Assembly (NCBI GenBank): GCA_903921785.1
Contig: CAIXRH010000286.1
Location: 1-33,171 of the forward strand
Reading direction: 5' to 3'
Source of the DNA: an uncultured Pseudomonadota bacterium
GTDB taxonomy: Bacteria > Myxococcota_A > UBA796 > SXON01
DNA: 33,171 nucleotides
A program made the position numbers and the translations under genes. Below, piece by piece: positions 7,137 to 15,229 of this stretch; position 1 is the stretch's first letter; every line of letters starts with the position of its first letter. Below the pieces are notes generated by a model. That model saw only the letters and a program-made list of their open reading frames with translations, was not told where the DNA came from and searched no databases.

Positions 7137-8645
7137 TTGTCCCTCCCGCTCCCCCTCCTCCTCGCCGCCTGCGCCACCGCGCCCGGTGGCGACGTGTGGG
7201 CGCCCTGGCACGACAACGCCGTCCCCCGCGCCGACTACGCGCCCGACCCCGTCGACACCGCGGACACGGCCCCCGACCCCAGCGACTCCGCCCCGCCCGA
7301 CACCGCCGCGGACACCGCCGACTCCGCCAACGACACCGCCGACTCCGCCCCAGTCGACCCGATCGACGCCGACGGCGACCGTTACGACGCGGACCGCGAC
7401 TGCGACGACGCCGATCCCGCGGTCCACCCCGGCGCCGACGACCCCTGCGGCGGCCCGGACGCCGATTGCGACCCCACCTTCTGCATCCCCGAGGGGCTCC
7501 GCCTCGACTTCGCCTCGTCGGACTGGGACGCCTACTGCGGTTTTCCCGGTAGGTCCCTCGCCACCCTCGCCTGGGACGTCGACGGCGACGGCGCGGACGA
7601 CCTCGTGGTGAGCGACGCGTCCGCGAACCAGTACTTCTACAACTATTTCGTCACGCCGGTCTCCGACGGCGTGTGGACCATCCCCGCCGGCAGTGCGGGC
7701 GACCAGTCCGCCAGCGCGGTGTCCAGCTTCCACCTCGACGAAGGCGGCGAGCTCACCGGCCTCACCCTGGCGCGCATTCCTGACGTGGACGGCGACGGGG
7801 TGGACGAGCTCCTCGCCAGCGATCCTGGCTATTACCCCTACTACTCGGGGAGCCGCCTCGTGGTGGTCAGCGGGGCGACGCTGGCGACCGGCGGCGCCGT
7901 CAGCGACGCCACCTGGACGCTCACGTCCGCGGCCTACTCCGCGATCACCTCCTTCGCGGCCGATGATCTGGACGGCGACGGCGAGCCGGACGTGCTCCTC
8001 GACGACATCTACACCTGGAGCGCCCTCCCCCTCGCGGACATCGCCGCCGGCGTGGACCTCGACACCCTCGACCGGAACATCGGCGCCCCGCTCGGGCTGG
8101 CCGTGGACCTCGACGGAGACGGCGCGGCCGACCTGCCGTTTATCGATGTTGGCGGCGTCGTCACCCTCGGTACGCCCGCCCTCGGCCTCGACGATTGGGC
8201 CACCCTGCCCGACACCTACGAGTACGGCGCCTTGGCCCTCGACCTCGACGGGGACGGCCTCCCGAGCCTCATGGTGTGGGACGGCACGGACATCACCGGT
8301 TGGGACGTGTCGGGGCAGTCGGGCGTGATCGCCGCCCCTGTCGTCACCGTGACCCCAGACGGCGATGAACTCGATGGGTTCTTCGCCGCGGGAGACGGCC
8401 TCGGCGTCCAGGCCGTCCGCGACGACCACGAGGTGGCGTTCTGGTTCTCCCCGGAGGCGCTCACCGGCACGGTCGTTCCCGCCGACGCCGCCGGATGCGT
8501 CTGGGGGGACGTGGATTTCGCGATTGACGGCTGGTTCGGCCACGGTCTCGCGTTCGGTGGCCCCATCGAGCCGGACGGCGAGCCGACCCGATGGCGCCTC
8601 CTCGACCCCGAGCTGGCCCCGGAAGGAGAAGGCTGTACGCCGTGA
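7137..8645 (+). CDS. FG-GAP/VCBS-repeat lipoprotein with MopE-like metal-binding motif
   Basis: 502 residues. The short signal MSLPLPLLLAAC has Cys12 as the lipid site. Residues about 35-75 form a stalk of Asp, Thr, Ala and Pro. Residues 77-116 (DADGDRYDADRDCDDADPAV and on to CGGPDADCDPTFC) match the putative metal-binding motif first noted in copper-binding MopE-type proteins. After that come at least five FG-GAP-like repeats with the calcium-binding core D-x-DGDG: DVDGDGADDL, DVDGDGVDEL, DLDGDGEPDV, DLDGDGAADL and DLDGDGLPSL, probably a beta-propeller on the cell surface. The start is TTG, supported by the promoter spacing and the lipobox. Its 3' end meets the next gene with one base between stops. 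Role unknown; adhesion or binding is possible. Confidence 0.85.
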   Translation: MSLPLPLLLAACATAPGGDVWAPWHDNAVPRADYAPDPVDTADTAPDPSDSAPPDTAADTADSANDTADSAPVDPIDADGDRYDADRDCDDADPAVHPGADDPCGGPDADCDPTFCIPEGLRLDFASSDWDAYCGFPGRSLATLAWDVDGDGADDLVVSDASANQYFYNYFVTPVSDGVWTIPAGSAGDQSASAVSSFHLDEGGELTGLTLARIPDVDGDGVDELLASDPGYYPYYSGSRLVVVSGATLATGGAVSDATWTLTSAAYSAITSFAADDLDGDGEPDVLLDDIYTWSALPLADIAAGVDLDTLDRNIGAPLGLAVDLDGDGAADLPFIDVGGVVTLGTPALGLDDWATLPDTYEYGALALDLDGDGLPSLMVWDGTDITGWDVSGQSGVIAAPVVTVTPDGDELDGFFAAGDGLGVQAVRDDHEVAFWFSPEALTGTVVPADAAGCVWGDVDFAIDGWFGHGLAFGGPIEPDGEPTRWRLLDPELAPEGEGCTP

Positions 8646-8646
8646 A

Positions 8647-9636
8647 CTACGGACAGCGGGCGGAGACGTCCTCGTGGATCACCGCGCCCCACTCGAGGTT
8701 CAGGGTGTCGGCGACCAGCGCGCCGGAGAGCGTGCCGGCGCTGGTGTAGGCGCCGTCGGGCGCGAAGACCACGGCGTTCATCGTGGCTCCGTTGGCGAGG
8801 CTCACCGTGCCGTTCCCCACCACGTAGATGCGCAATTGGGAGGGCGAACCCTCGCTGTTCATCTCCGAGCCCCAGACCACCGTCGTGTCCCCGGTGACGT
8901 ACACCTCGAGCGACGCGCCGGGGGCGATGCTCAGCGGCGCGCCCTCGTTCGAAAACTCTTCGGTGACGATGCGCGACGGCGCGGTGACGGTGACGGTGCT
9001 GCCGTAGGCGAAGCGCAGGCTGTCGAAGGTCTCATCCCCCGCGAAGCTCCGGGTTTCGCCCCAGTTGAGGTAGACGGAGCCCTGGGTGGCGGGCATCCCC
9101 GTCGGCACCGCGACCGTAGGCACCTCCGCGGGACCCGGGAGCTGGTGCACCCCACCGCTCACCGCAGCGCCCCACTCTTCGCAGTAGCCGGCGGCCGGGT
9201 CCAGGCTCACGTACAGGTCGCCCGCGACGGTGGCGCCGCTGGTCAGGGCACAATCCCCCGCGCCGTTGACCGCAACGGTCGCATCACTCCCCATGTTCTC
9301 CCCGCCGTACACGCCTATCGAAGCGTCGTAGCTGTCGAGGCTCGCGCCGTACGCGAGCGTGGCGCTGCTCACGGCGATCACCCCGTATTCCACGCAGTCG
9401 GCCGGGTCGCCGGGCGGGTCGGTGTCGGCGGTGTCCGCCGTGTCGGCCGAGTCCGTGTTCCCACTCGTGTCGGTGCTGTCACCGGTGGAGCTCGTGTCCG
9501 CGGTTTTCCCGGTATCGCCACCCGGATCGGCACCGTCGCCAGAACCGTCGACCACGACGGTGGACGGACCACAGCCGCCGAGAGCGGAGAGCGCGAGGAG
9601 CAGGGCGGTTGCGGCGATCGGGGCAGGCTTGATCAT
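8647..9636 (-). CDS. Lipoprotein with Asp/Thr-rich stalk and DUF7305-like beta-helix domain
   Basis: 329 residues. The signal peptide MIKPAPIAATALLLALSALGGC is of normal length, unlike its neighbours, with a Lys and lipobox Cys22. Residues about 30-80 are a low-complexity stalk of Asp, Thr, Ser and Gly (GDTGKTADTSS, DTADTADTD). The rest is a run of short beta-strand repeats such as GATVAGDLYVSL, GNGTVSLANGATMNAVVFAP and GTLSGALVADTLNLEWGAVI, ending HEDVSARCP. This resembles the DUF7305 domain of pilus-assembly or polymer-forming proteins, which predict a right-handed beta-helix. Four Cys in the mature part may form disulfides. Function unknown. The start ATG is followed by clear signal sequence. 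Confidence 0.75.
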   Translation of the reverse strand: MIKPAPIAATALLLALSALGGCGPSTVVVDGSGDGADPGGDTGKTADTSSTGDSTDTSGNTDSADTADTADTDPPGDPADCVEYGVIAVSSATLAYGASLDSYDASIGVYGGENMGSDATVAVNGAGDCALTSGATVAGDLYVSLDPAAGYCEEWGAAVSGGVHQLPGPAEVPTVAVPTGMPATQGSVYLNWGETRSFAGDETFDSLRFAYGSTVTVTAPSRIVTEEFSNEGAPLSIAPGASLEVYVTGDTTVVWGSEMNSEGSPSQLRIYVVGNGTVSLANGATMNAVVFAPDGAYTSAGTLSGALVADTLNLEWGAVIHEDVSARCP

Positions 9637-9642
9637 GGGACA

Positions 9643-9659
9643 GGGGGGCTTCGCCCCCC
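9643..9659. terminator. Perfect GC hairpin between the EEP-family gene and the next lipoprotein gene
   Basis: GGGGGGC-TTC-GCCCCCC, a 7-base-pair stem with a 3-base loop, 36 bases after the EEP stop and 7 bases before the next ATG on the minus strand. There is no T-run, so it may pause, protect or attenuate rather than terminate. Related cores lie at 2081-2091 and 4773-4783. Confidence 0.35.
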
Positions 9660-9695
9660 CGTAACGCCCCCCCGCGGCCCCCGTGAAGCCCCGCC

Positions 9696-10451
9696 TCAAC
9701 CGGGCTCGACGAGCCCCACGACGCCCTGGTGATCGGAGCCGGGCACCACGAACGTGGTCACCTGCGCCGCGCTCCACGAAGCGGGCACGAAGACGTGGTC
9801 CAACCACTGATGGACGGGCCCCATCGACCACGTCGACAGGGTGCGCCCGGCCTTCTCGCCGATCTCCGCGAGGCCGACGGCGCGGAGCGGGTCGAGCTGC
9901 TTCTTCTGGGAGCCGAGGTCCCCCGCGAGGATCACGGCGTCGCCGACGCGGGCGGGACCGAGGTCCCGCACGAGGCGGCCCTCCTTCACCAGCCCCGCGA
10001 GGGCGAGCACGGCGCCGTCGGTGCTCGCTTCGCAGACTGGCACGCGCGGGGGAAGGTGGACGCCGATCATCGCGACCTTTTTGGTGCCAATCGTCATCCG
10101 GGAGACCGCCATCGGGCCGACGCAGGGACCGCCCCAGAGGGCGGGCACCACCGCGGTGTCGCCCTCCACCTTGCCCACCAGGCAGATGCCCCAGGGGCTC
10201 GGGTCCCGCCCGTCGACCAGGAGCTGCATCCCGACGGCTTCGAGCGTCTCGGCGGCGACCGCCTTTCGCGTACACTCGGTGAGCACCATCAGGTCGGCGC
10301 CGACCCGCCCCAGGGACTCCGCCACGGCCCGCGGATCGTCGCTCTCCCCCTTGAGGTGCGCGGTGGCGACCACCACCGGCTCACTGTCCGCAGCGAGCGC
10401 GGGACCGGCGACGAGGAGGAAGAACGTGCAGGAAGCGAAGCGAGCGGACAT
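9696..10451 (-). CDS. Exported endonuclease/exonuclease/phosphatase (EEP)-family protein
   Basis: 251 residues. The signal peptide is MSARFASCTFFLLVAGPALA, cleaved near AA. EEP landmarks in order: LTECT (Glu59, metal ligand), VAMIGVHLPP, LAGDLGSQ (in place of the usual GDFN), LDHVFV and GSDHQGVV (Asp240, His241, the catalytic dyad). The family hydrolyses phosphodiesters or phosphomonoesters in nucleic acids, lipids or inositols. The Asn of GDFN is missing here, so activity is uncertain. It follows the rsmB-like gene by 9 bases with AGAGGT 5 bases before the ATG, so it is in that operon. Confidence 0.78.
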   Translation of the reverse strand: MSARFASCTFFLLVAGPALAADSEPVVVATAHLKGESDDPRAVAESLGRVGADLMVLTECTRKAVAAETLEAVGMQLLVDGRDPSPWGICLVGKVEGDTAVVPALWGGPCVGPMAVSRMTIGTKKVAMIGVHLPPRVPVCEASTDGAVLALAGLVKEGRLVRDLGPARVGDAVILAGDLGSQKKQLDPLRAVGLAEIGEKAGRTLSTWSMGPVHQWLDHVFVPASWSAAQVTTFVVPGSDHQGVVGLVEPG

Positions 10452-10460
10452 CGGGACCTC

Positions 10461-11678
10461 TCACGCGGGCGCGCGCAGCCGGCAACCCCAGAAGACGTCC
10501 GCCCCCTCCGCGTTGCCCGCGTTCGAGTACACCGCCTCGATGGGCCACCCGAGCGTCGCCGCCACCTGCGGGCCTTCTTCCGGCTCCGGAGAGCAGACCG
10601 CGTAGACCAGGGCGCCGCCCGGCTCCACACACTTCGCGGCGTTGGCGAGGATCGCCTTCTGCCGGATCGCGGCCGCCAGGACGTCGGCCTCGGTGCGGCG
10701 CCAGCGCAGCTCGGGGTGCCGACGGATGAGCCCGAGGGCGGTGCAGGGGGCGTCCACCAGCACGGCGGGCCAACGTTCGGCGAGCGGGCCGGCGACCCAG
10801 TCGTGGGCCTTCCGCCGCACCGTGAGCCCCACCCGCTGGGCGTTCTCCTCCACACGCTTGAGCCGCTCGGGCTTGAGGTCGGTGGCCGACACGGCCATCC
10901 CTCGGGCCGCGAGCCGCAGGCTCTTCCCGCCGGGCGCCGCGCACGTGTCCAGCACCCTGTCCACCTGGGGCACGAGGTCCGCCACCGCGACGGCGGCGGG
11001 GTCCATGACCCACCAACGCCCCTCGCGGAAGCCTGGGAGTTCCTCGATCCGACCGGCGCGGGGCGGGAGCCGGAAGACCCCCTCCCCCACCGGCACCAGC
11101 GGCAGCTCCGCTCGCTGGAACGCCGCAGCGACGCCCGCGGCGTCCTCCCGGACGACGATGTGCACCGGCGCGGGGTCGGCGCAGGCGCGTAGCCACGCGT
11201 CGGCCTTCTCCACCCCGAGCGCGGCGCGCCAGCGGGTGATCATCCACTGCGGAAAGCCCAGGGTGATGTCCCCTTCCCGAGGCACTTCACCGCGACGCAA
11301 GACCGCGTTGACGAAGCCGCCCGCGTGCCCGACGCCGAGCGCCCGGGTGGCCTCCACGCCCTGATCCACGGCGGCGTGCGGTGGCGTGCGGGTGAAGGTG
11401 CGTTCGTAGAGGCCCATCCGGAGGATGGTCGCGACCTGAGGATCCAAGGTCCAGATCGCGCGACGGGCGGCCTGCACGATCGCCTCATCCAGCGCCGCAC
11501 GGTTGCGCAGCACGCCGAACGCGAGGTTCCAGGCAAGCGATCGATCGGCGGGATCGCGCGGGACCAGCTCCGCGAGCGCCTCCTCGACGTTCTTCCCTTC
11601 TTCCACCGCGAGCAGCGCACGGGCCGCCGCGAGCCGTCCGGGGTTCAACCTCGGCGGACCGCCCCGGGGCTCAGCCAC
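10461..11678 (-). CDS. rsmB: RsmB-type 16S rRNA (cytosine-C5)-methyltransferase
   Basis: 405 residues. An N-terminal helical NusB-like domain (about 12-140, with RSLAWNLAFGVLRNR) is followed by a NOL1/NOP2/Sun methyltransferase domain. Seen: the SAM-binding motif DTCAAPGGKS, the acidic loop SATDLKPERL, the motif-IV Cys in DAPCTALGLIRRHPE and the motif-VI Cys in VYAVCSPEPEEG. The two-Cys arrangement is that of m5C RNA methyltransferases; RsmB modifies C967 of 16S rRNA in E. coli. The start is GTG, overlapping the end of the upstream DsbA-like gene by 8 bases. The target base is inferred from the NusB fusion only. Confidence 0.85.
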   Translation of the reverse strand: MAEPRGGPPRLNPGRLAAARALLAVEEGKNVEEALAELVPRDPADRSLAWNLAFGVLRNRAALDEAIVQAARRAIWTLDPQVATILRMGLYERTFTRTPPHAAVDQGVEATRALGVGHAGGFVNAVLRRGEVPREGDITLGFPQWMITRWRAALGVEKADAWLRACADPAPVHIVVREDAAGVAAAFQRAELPLVPVGEGVFRLPPRAGRIEELPGFREGRWWVMDPAAVAVADLVPQVDRVLDTCAAPGGKSLRLAARGMAVSATDLKPERLKRVEENAQRVGLTVRRKAHDWVAGPLAERWPAVLVDAPCTALGLIRRHPELRWRRTEADVLAAAIRQKAILANAAKCVEPGGALVYAVCSPEPEEGPQVAATLGWPIEAVYSNAGNAEGADVFWGCRLRAPA

Positions 11679-12702
11679 GATCGGCCAGCTCAGCCTCGAT
11701 GATGCGCTCGAACGCCTCGGGCGGCTGGGCGCCCTTGATCTTGTAGCCGTTCACGAAGAAGGTAGGGGTGGAGGTGATCTTCCACTTCTCGGCGCGGGCC
11801 TGGTCGGCGGCAACGGCCGCGTCCACGTCGGTAGACTTGCGGTCGCTCTCCCACTTCGGCACGTTCAAGCCGACTTCCTTGGCGATCGCGACCAGCCGCT
11901 CTTCGTCGAGCCCCTGGGAGGAGAAGAGCGCGTCGTGGTATTCCCAGAACTTGCCCTGCTTGTCGGCCGCCATCGCGGCGAGCGCGGCCGGCCGGGCCAT
12001 CTTGTGCATCGCGAGCGGCTGGTTCATGAAGACGATGCGCACCTTGTCGCCGTACTTCGCTTCGACCGCCTTCACGTTCGGCTGCGCCTTCTTGCAGTAT
12101 GGACACTGGAAGTCGCTGTACTCGATGATGGTGATCGGCGCGTCGGCCTTGCCGAGCGAGGGGGCCGTGGAGGGGTCGAGCGGGAGCCAGGGCTGCCCAA
12201 AGTCCACCGCGCTGCGGATCTCGTCGGGCGACTTCTCCTGCTTGGCGAGCCGCACCACCCGCCGCGACAGCGTGGGCAGGTTGGCGCAGAGCGACTTGTC
12301 GAGGAGCTTCGGCGCCCGCTCGATACACTTGCCGAGGCTGTACTGCTGGTCCACGCAGGGGGCACAGGCGCCGACCACGTTGTTGAACGCGTACACCGCC
12401 TTGGTCTGGGCCTCGCCGCGGAGCGTGCCGATGTCGGGAACCAGGGCCGCGAGCGTGTCCGCCGTGTAGTCGGTGGGCTCGAAGGCGGGCTTGTCCTTCT
12501 TGCCGCCGCCCTCGCCGTCGCCCTTGGGCGCGGCCGCGGCGGCCGTCTTCGCGTCCGCGATCTCCTTGTCCTTCGCGGCGAGCTCCACCTTCGCTTCGAG
12601 CGAAGCGCGGTCATACCCGACCTTGTAGCCGCCATAGGAGCCCACGCCGCCGAGGAGGAGCGCGAAGGCGAGCATACCGAAGACCGTGCTGTTCTGGCTC
12701 AT
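11671..12702 (-). CDS. Membrane-anchored DsbA-family thiol oxidoreductase
   Basis: 343 residues. One N-terminal membrane segment (about 8-27) is followed by a charged Ala-rich linker, then a small Cys domain (about 80-170) with CAPC at 113-116 plus two more Cys, then a DsbA-like thioredoxin fold with active site CPYC at 200-203 and the cis-Pro loop TSTPTFFVNG. The fold belongs to the DsbA/DSBA_oxidored_4 group that makes or reshuffles disulfides outside the inner membrane; the many Cys-containing exported proteins nearby would be plausible substrates. An open frame runs upstream to 12807, but the ATG at 12702 precedes the membrane anchor and lies 7-8 bases after a TTAGCCG promoter-like string. 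First gene of a leftward operon. Confidence 0.87.
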   Translation of the reverse strand: MSQNSTVFGMLAFALLLGGVGSYGGYKVGYDRASLEAKVELAAKDKEIADAKTAAAAAPKGDGEGGGKKDKPAFEPTDYTADTLAALVPDIGTLRGEAQTKAVYAFNNVVGACAPCVDQQYSLGKCIERAPKLLDKSLCANLPTLSRRVVRLAKQEKSPDEIRSAVDFGQPWLPLDPSTAPSLGKADAPITIIEYSDFQCPYCKKAQPNVKAVEAKYGDKVRIVFMNQPLAMHKMARPAALAAMAADKQGKFWEYHDALFSSQGLDEERLVAIAKEVGLNVPKWESDRKSTDVDAAVAADQARAEKWKITSTPTFFVNGYKIKGAQPPEAFERIIEAELADRG

Positions 12703-12709
12703 GCGAGCG

Positions 12710-12715
12710 CGGCTA
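12710..12715 (-). promoter_or_regulatory. Putative -10 element of the DsbA-like gene
   Basis: The minus strand reads GGGTTAGCCGCGCTCGC then ATG; TAGCCG ends 7 bases before the start. The same GTTAGCCG string precedes der. Confidence 0.3.
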
Positions 12716-12766
12716 ACCCTCCAAAAGCGAGCGCGCCGCCGCCGCATGCGCCCGGCGTGGCCCAGG

Positions 12767-12815
12767 TGACGCTCAACGGTGCCGTTCCGGTGACGCACGT
12801 GCGTCAAATTGACGC
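12767..12815. promoter_or_regulatory. Cluster of TGACGC half-sites forming two overlapping palindromes
   Basis: TGACGC occurs at 12767-12772, 12791-12796 and 12810-12815, and inverted (GCGTCA) at 12801-12806. TGACGCACGTGCGTCA at 12791-12806 is a perfect 16-base palindrome; GCGTCAAATTGACGC at 12801-12815 is a perfect 15-base palindrome sharing a half-site with it. The array lies between the divergent DsbA-like and CotH genes, upstream of both promoter-like sites, so it looks like an operator for a dimeric regulator. The regulator is unknown. Confidence 0.55.
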
Positions 12816-12856
12816 CCGCCTCCCGGTCAACAGGTGCGCCCTCGCGGCCTTTCAGG

Positions 12857-12862
12857 TACCCT
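12857..12862 (+). promoter_or_regulatory. Putative -10 element of the CotH gene
   Basis: TACCCT ends 7 bases before the ATG at 12870, downstream of the TGACGC array. A transcript would begin almost at the ATG. Confidence 0.4.
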
Positions 12863-12869
12863 TCGCGCC

Positions 12870-14171
12870 ATGTCGCTGTCCGTCGTCCTCACGCTCGTCG
12901 CCTGCTCCTCGACCCAGAGCATCACCATCGCCGGGGGTACCCAGGAAGAGGACAGCGCCGTCGCCGAGGACACCGGCTCCGACAGCCTCCCGGGCGACAC
13001 CTCCGAGGACACCGCGGACACCGGAAAGCCCGAAGAAGAGGACCCCGCGGTGAGCGCCGCCTGGCAGGCCGCGTTCTTCACGGAGGACCAGATCCACGAG
13101 ATCGAGATCACCCTCTCCGACGACGCCTACCATGACATCCGTCGCGATGGGCACACCTACGTCCCGGCGGACGTGACGGTCGACGGCGAGACGACCGCCA
13201 ACGTGGGCATGCGCCTGCGGGGCAAGATCGGTTCGTACCGGGAGATCTCGGGCAAGCCCAAGTTCAAGCTCGACCTCAGCCAGTACGTGAAGGGCCAACG
13301 ATTCCATGGGCTTCACTCCATGGCCCTCAACAACGAGGTCGTGGACTGCTCCTACCTCCGTGAGCCGCTCGCCTACCGGGTTTTCCGGGATGCCGGCATT
13401 GTGGCGTCTCGCACCTCGTTCGCCCACGTCACCGTCAACGGCGACGACTACGGGCTCTACGTGATCATCGAGGTCCCGGACAAGTCGTTGCTCAAGGATC
13501 GCCTCCCCGAGGACGCCGACGGCAACCTCTACGACGGCAAATACATCTACAACTGGTCCAACGGCACGTACACCCTCCTGGACTTCGAGAGCAACGTCGA
13601 CAACCTCTACGGCCTGGAGGAGGGCACCGACGTGGGCAACGCCGACATCGCGGCGATCTCCGCCGCGATGGACGCAGCGCCCTACGGTCCCGGGTACACC
13701 GAGGCGATGGACCCGCTCCTGGACTGGAACCAGTGGCACACCTCCTGGGCCGTGGAGCAGTGGGTCGGCCACCTCGACGGTTACCAGATGAACAAGAACA
13801 ACTACCGGGTCTACTTCCGCCCGTCCGACGGGAAGATGATCTACCTCCCCACCGACTTCGACTACGGCTTCCTCGGCGACGGCGGCTGGGGCGTCGGCTG
13901 GACCGGCCCCATCGGCACCCTCTCCAGCCGCTGCTTCCTCGATCAGTCCTGCCTCGCCGCCCACAAGGCTTCGGTGGACACCCTCCTCGACGGCATCGAC
14001 GCGACCGCCCTCGACCAGATGCTCACCGACATGGGCACGCTCACCCACGACCTCGCCGCCTCCGACCCCCGCCGCGAGTGTTCCACGCGGGACGTCTGGG
14101 CCACCCAGGACTACCTCCACAGCTGGGTTCAAGGCCGCGAAGCAACGGTCCGGGCGACCTGGGGGCTCTGA
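12870..14171 (+). CDS. CotH-kinase family lipoprotein
   Basis: 433 residues. The short signal MSLSVVLTLVAC (Cys12) is followed by an acidic Asp/Thr/Glu-rich stalk to about residue 60. The CotH domain follows: VGMRLRGKIGSYR with the conserved RLRG, KPKFKLDLSQYV, YLREPLAYRVFRDAG, DYGLYVIIEVPD, NNYRVYFRP and PTDFDYGF, the last being the equivalent of the metal-binding DxD of CotH kinases. CotH proteins phosphorylate spore-coat proteins in Bacillus; many bacteria encode exported relatives of unknown target. An in-frame start at 12834 would add 12 residues (MRPRGLSGTLRA); the ATG at 12870 is preferred because a TACCCT lies 7 bases upstream and the signal begins there. Confidence 0.87.
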   Translation: MSLSVVLTLVACSSTQSITIAGGTQEEDSAVAEDTGSDSLPGDTSEDTADTGKPEEEDPAVSAAWQAAFFTEDQIHEIEITLSDDAYHDIRRDGHTYVPADVTVDGETTANVGMRLRGKIGSYREISGKPKFKLDLSQYVKGQRFHGLHSMALNNEVVDCSYLREPLAYRVFRDAGIVASRTSFAHVTVNGDDYGLYVIIEVPDKSLLKDRLPEDADGNLYDGKYIYNWSNGTYTLLDFESNVDNLYGLEEGTDVGNADIAAISAAMDAAPYGPGYTEAMDPLLDWNQWHTSWAVEQWVGHLDGYQMNKNNYRVYFRPSDGKMIYLPTDFDYGFLGDGGWGVGWTGPIGTLSSRCFLDQSCLAAHKASVDTLLDGIDATALDQMLTDMGTLTHDLAASDPRRECSTRDVWATQDYLHSWVQGREATVRATWGL

Positions 14172-14259
14172 GCCCGGCTCGCACCGCGTCCGGGGATCGA
14201 CGATCGAGGTTCGCGCACCACGCCAGGCCCCTCGATGCGCGAGTCCGGTTCGCTGGAGC

Positions 14260-14265
14260 TACACT
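14260..14265 (+). promoter_or_regulatory. Putative -10 element of the HExxH lipoprotein gene
   Basis: GC-TACACT lies 18 bases before the GTG at 14284. A possible ribosome site, GAGGTAGG, lies between them, so this gene would have a short leader. Confidence 0.35.
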
Positions 14266-14283
14266 TCGCGCGTGAGGTAGGTC

Positions 14284-15195
14284 GTGCTGGTCTTGCCGCT
14301 GGTCATCGCGTGCGTCGTCCCCGACAGCTGGACCCCCGCCCGCGAAGCATGCGGGCTGGACGCCCCCTTGGTCCTCGACGACCTGGAGCCCACCGCGGAC
14401 GGTCGCCACGGCCTCGTGTTGCCGACCGGGTGCCCCGAGGTGCTCCTCGCGGACCTGGGCGGCGACGCCGACGTCGTCACGGCCGACCTGACCCTGACCG
14501 GCACGCTGGATGAACACGTCGAAGCCGTTCGGACCGGCGACGCGCCCCTGGACGGCCTGGTCGTCGCCCTCTGGGGCATGTACTGGCTCGCCGGCGTGGA
14601 CCTCGGAACGGTTGGCGCGCTGGCTCCGGGCGCCTACACCGACCCCGTCTGGGTCGAGGACTTCACCGCCCGCGCCGAGGAGCAGGGCGGCGGCGCGGAC
14701 AGCCCCCTCGCGGAGGTGCTCTACAACGACGTGGCGGAGCGGATCACCGAGCTCGGTTGGCTACCGAATTCGACCCCCGTCGACGCCGCAATGGGCGTAC
14801 CGGGAGGCACCGGTCAGCTCCTCCTCCCGCGCCCAACGCAGATCGTCACCGACGCGGTGTGGCCAACGGACAGCTACGGGCCGAATGTCACGGCCTGGGG
14901 GCTCGTGCACGAGTCCGTGCACTCACGGGTCGACAGCCACCCGCATGTCGAGTGCGGGCCGCCTGCATCGAGCTCCGGGAGGGTCTGCGACGCCGACCTG
15001 ACTGGAGCCTACGGCGCGGAGTTCGCCGCGGCCTGGGCGGAGATCACCGTCGCCGCCGACGGCGGAGCCTGCCTTGCGGACAGCATGGCTCGTGACGTGG
15101 CCGCCGTCGACCTGCAGACGCTGCAGTTGTGGTGGCAGCAGCAGGTGATGCTCCCGCTGCCGGACCAAACCATCCCCGCGTGCGAGTCGCCGTGA
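14284..15195 (+). CDS. Lipoprotein with HExxH metallopeptidase motif
   Basis: 303 residues, no family recognised. The signal MLVLPLVIAC ends at Cys10. The C-terminal half has HESVH at 209-213 in the context TAWGLVHESVHSRVD, a hydrophobic helix ending in HExxH as in zincin metallopeptidases. Glu246 or Glu253 in YGAEFAAAWAEI could be the third zinc ligand (gluzincin style). Cys224 and Cys235 flank the loop after HExxH and may form a disulfide. The start is GTG preceded by GAGGTAGG. It follows the CotH gene by 112 bases, with its own promoter-like site. The peptidase role is inferred from the motif alone. Confidence 0.72.
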   Translation: MLVLPLVIACVVPDSWTPAREACGLDAPLVLDDLEPTADGRHGLVLPTGCPEVLLADLGGDADVVTADLTLTGTLDEHVEAVRTGDAPLDGLVVALWGMYWLAGVDLGTVGALAPGAYTDPVWVEDFTARAEEQGGGADSPLAEVLYNDVAERITELGWLPNSTPVDAAMGVPGGTGQLLLPRPTQIVTDAVWPTDSYGPNVTAWGLVHESVHSRVDSHPHVECGPPASSSGRVCDADLTGAYGAEFAAAWAEITVAADGGACLADSMARDVAAVDLQTLQLWWQQQVMLPLPDQTIPACESP

Positions 15196-15229
15196 TCGGG
15201 CGGCAAGGTGGGCGCGGAGGCGATCCAGC

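Noticed and set aside
12834-12869. Upstream start for the CotH gene adding MRPRGLSGTLRA
   Set aside because: It would add a basic N-region, but the TACCCT element lies between this start and the ATG at 12870, so a transcript from that element would miss it. Not fully excluded.
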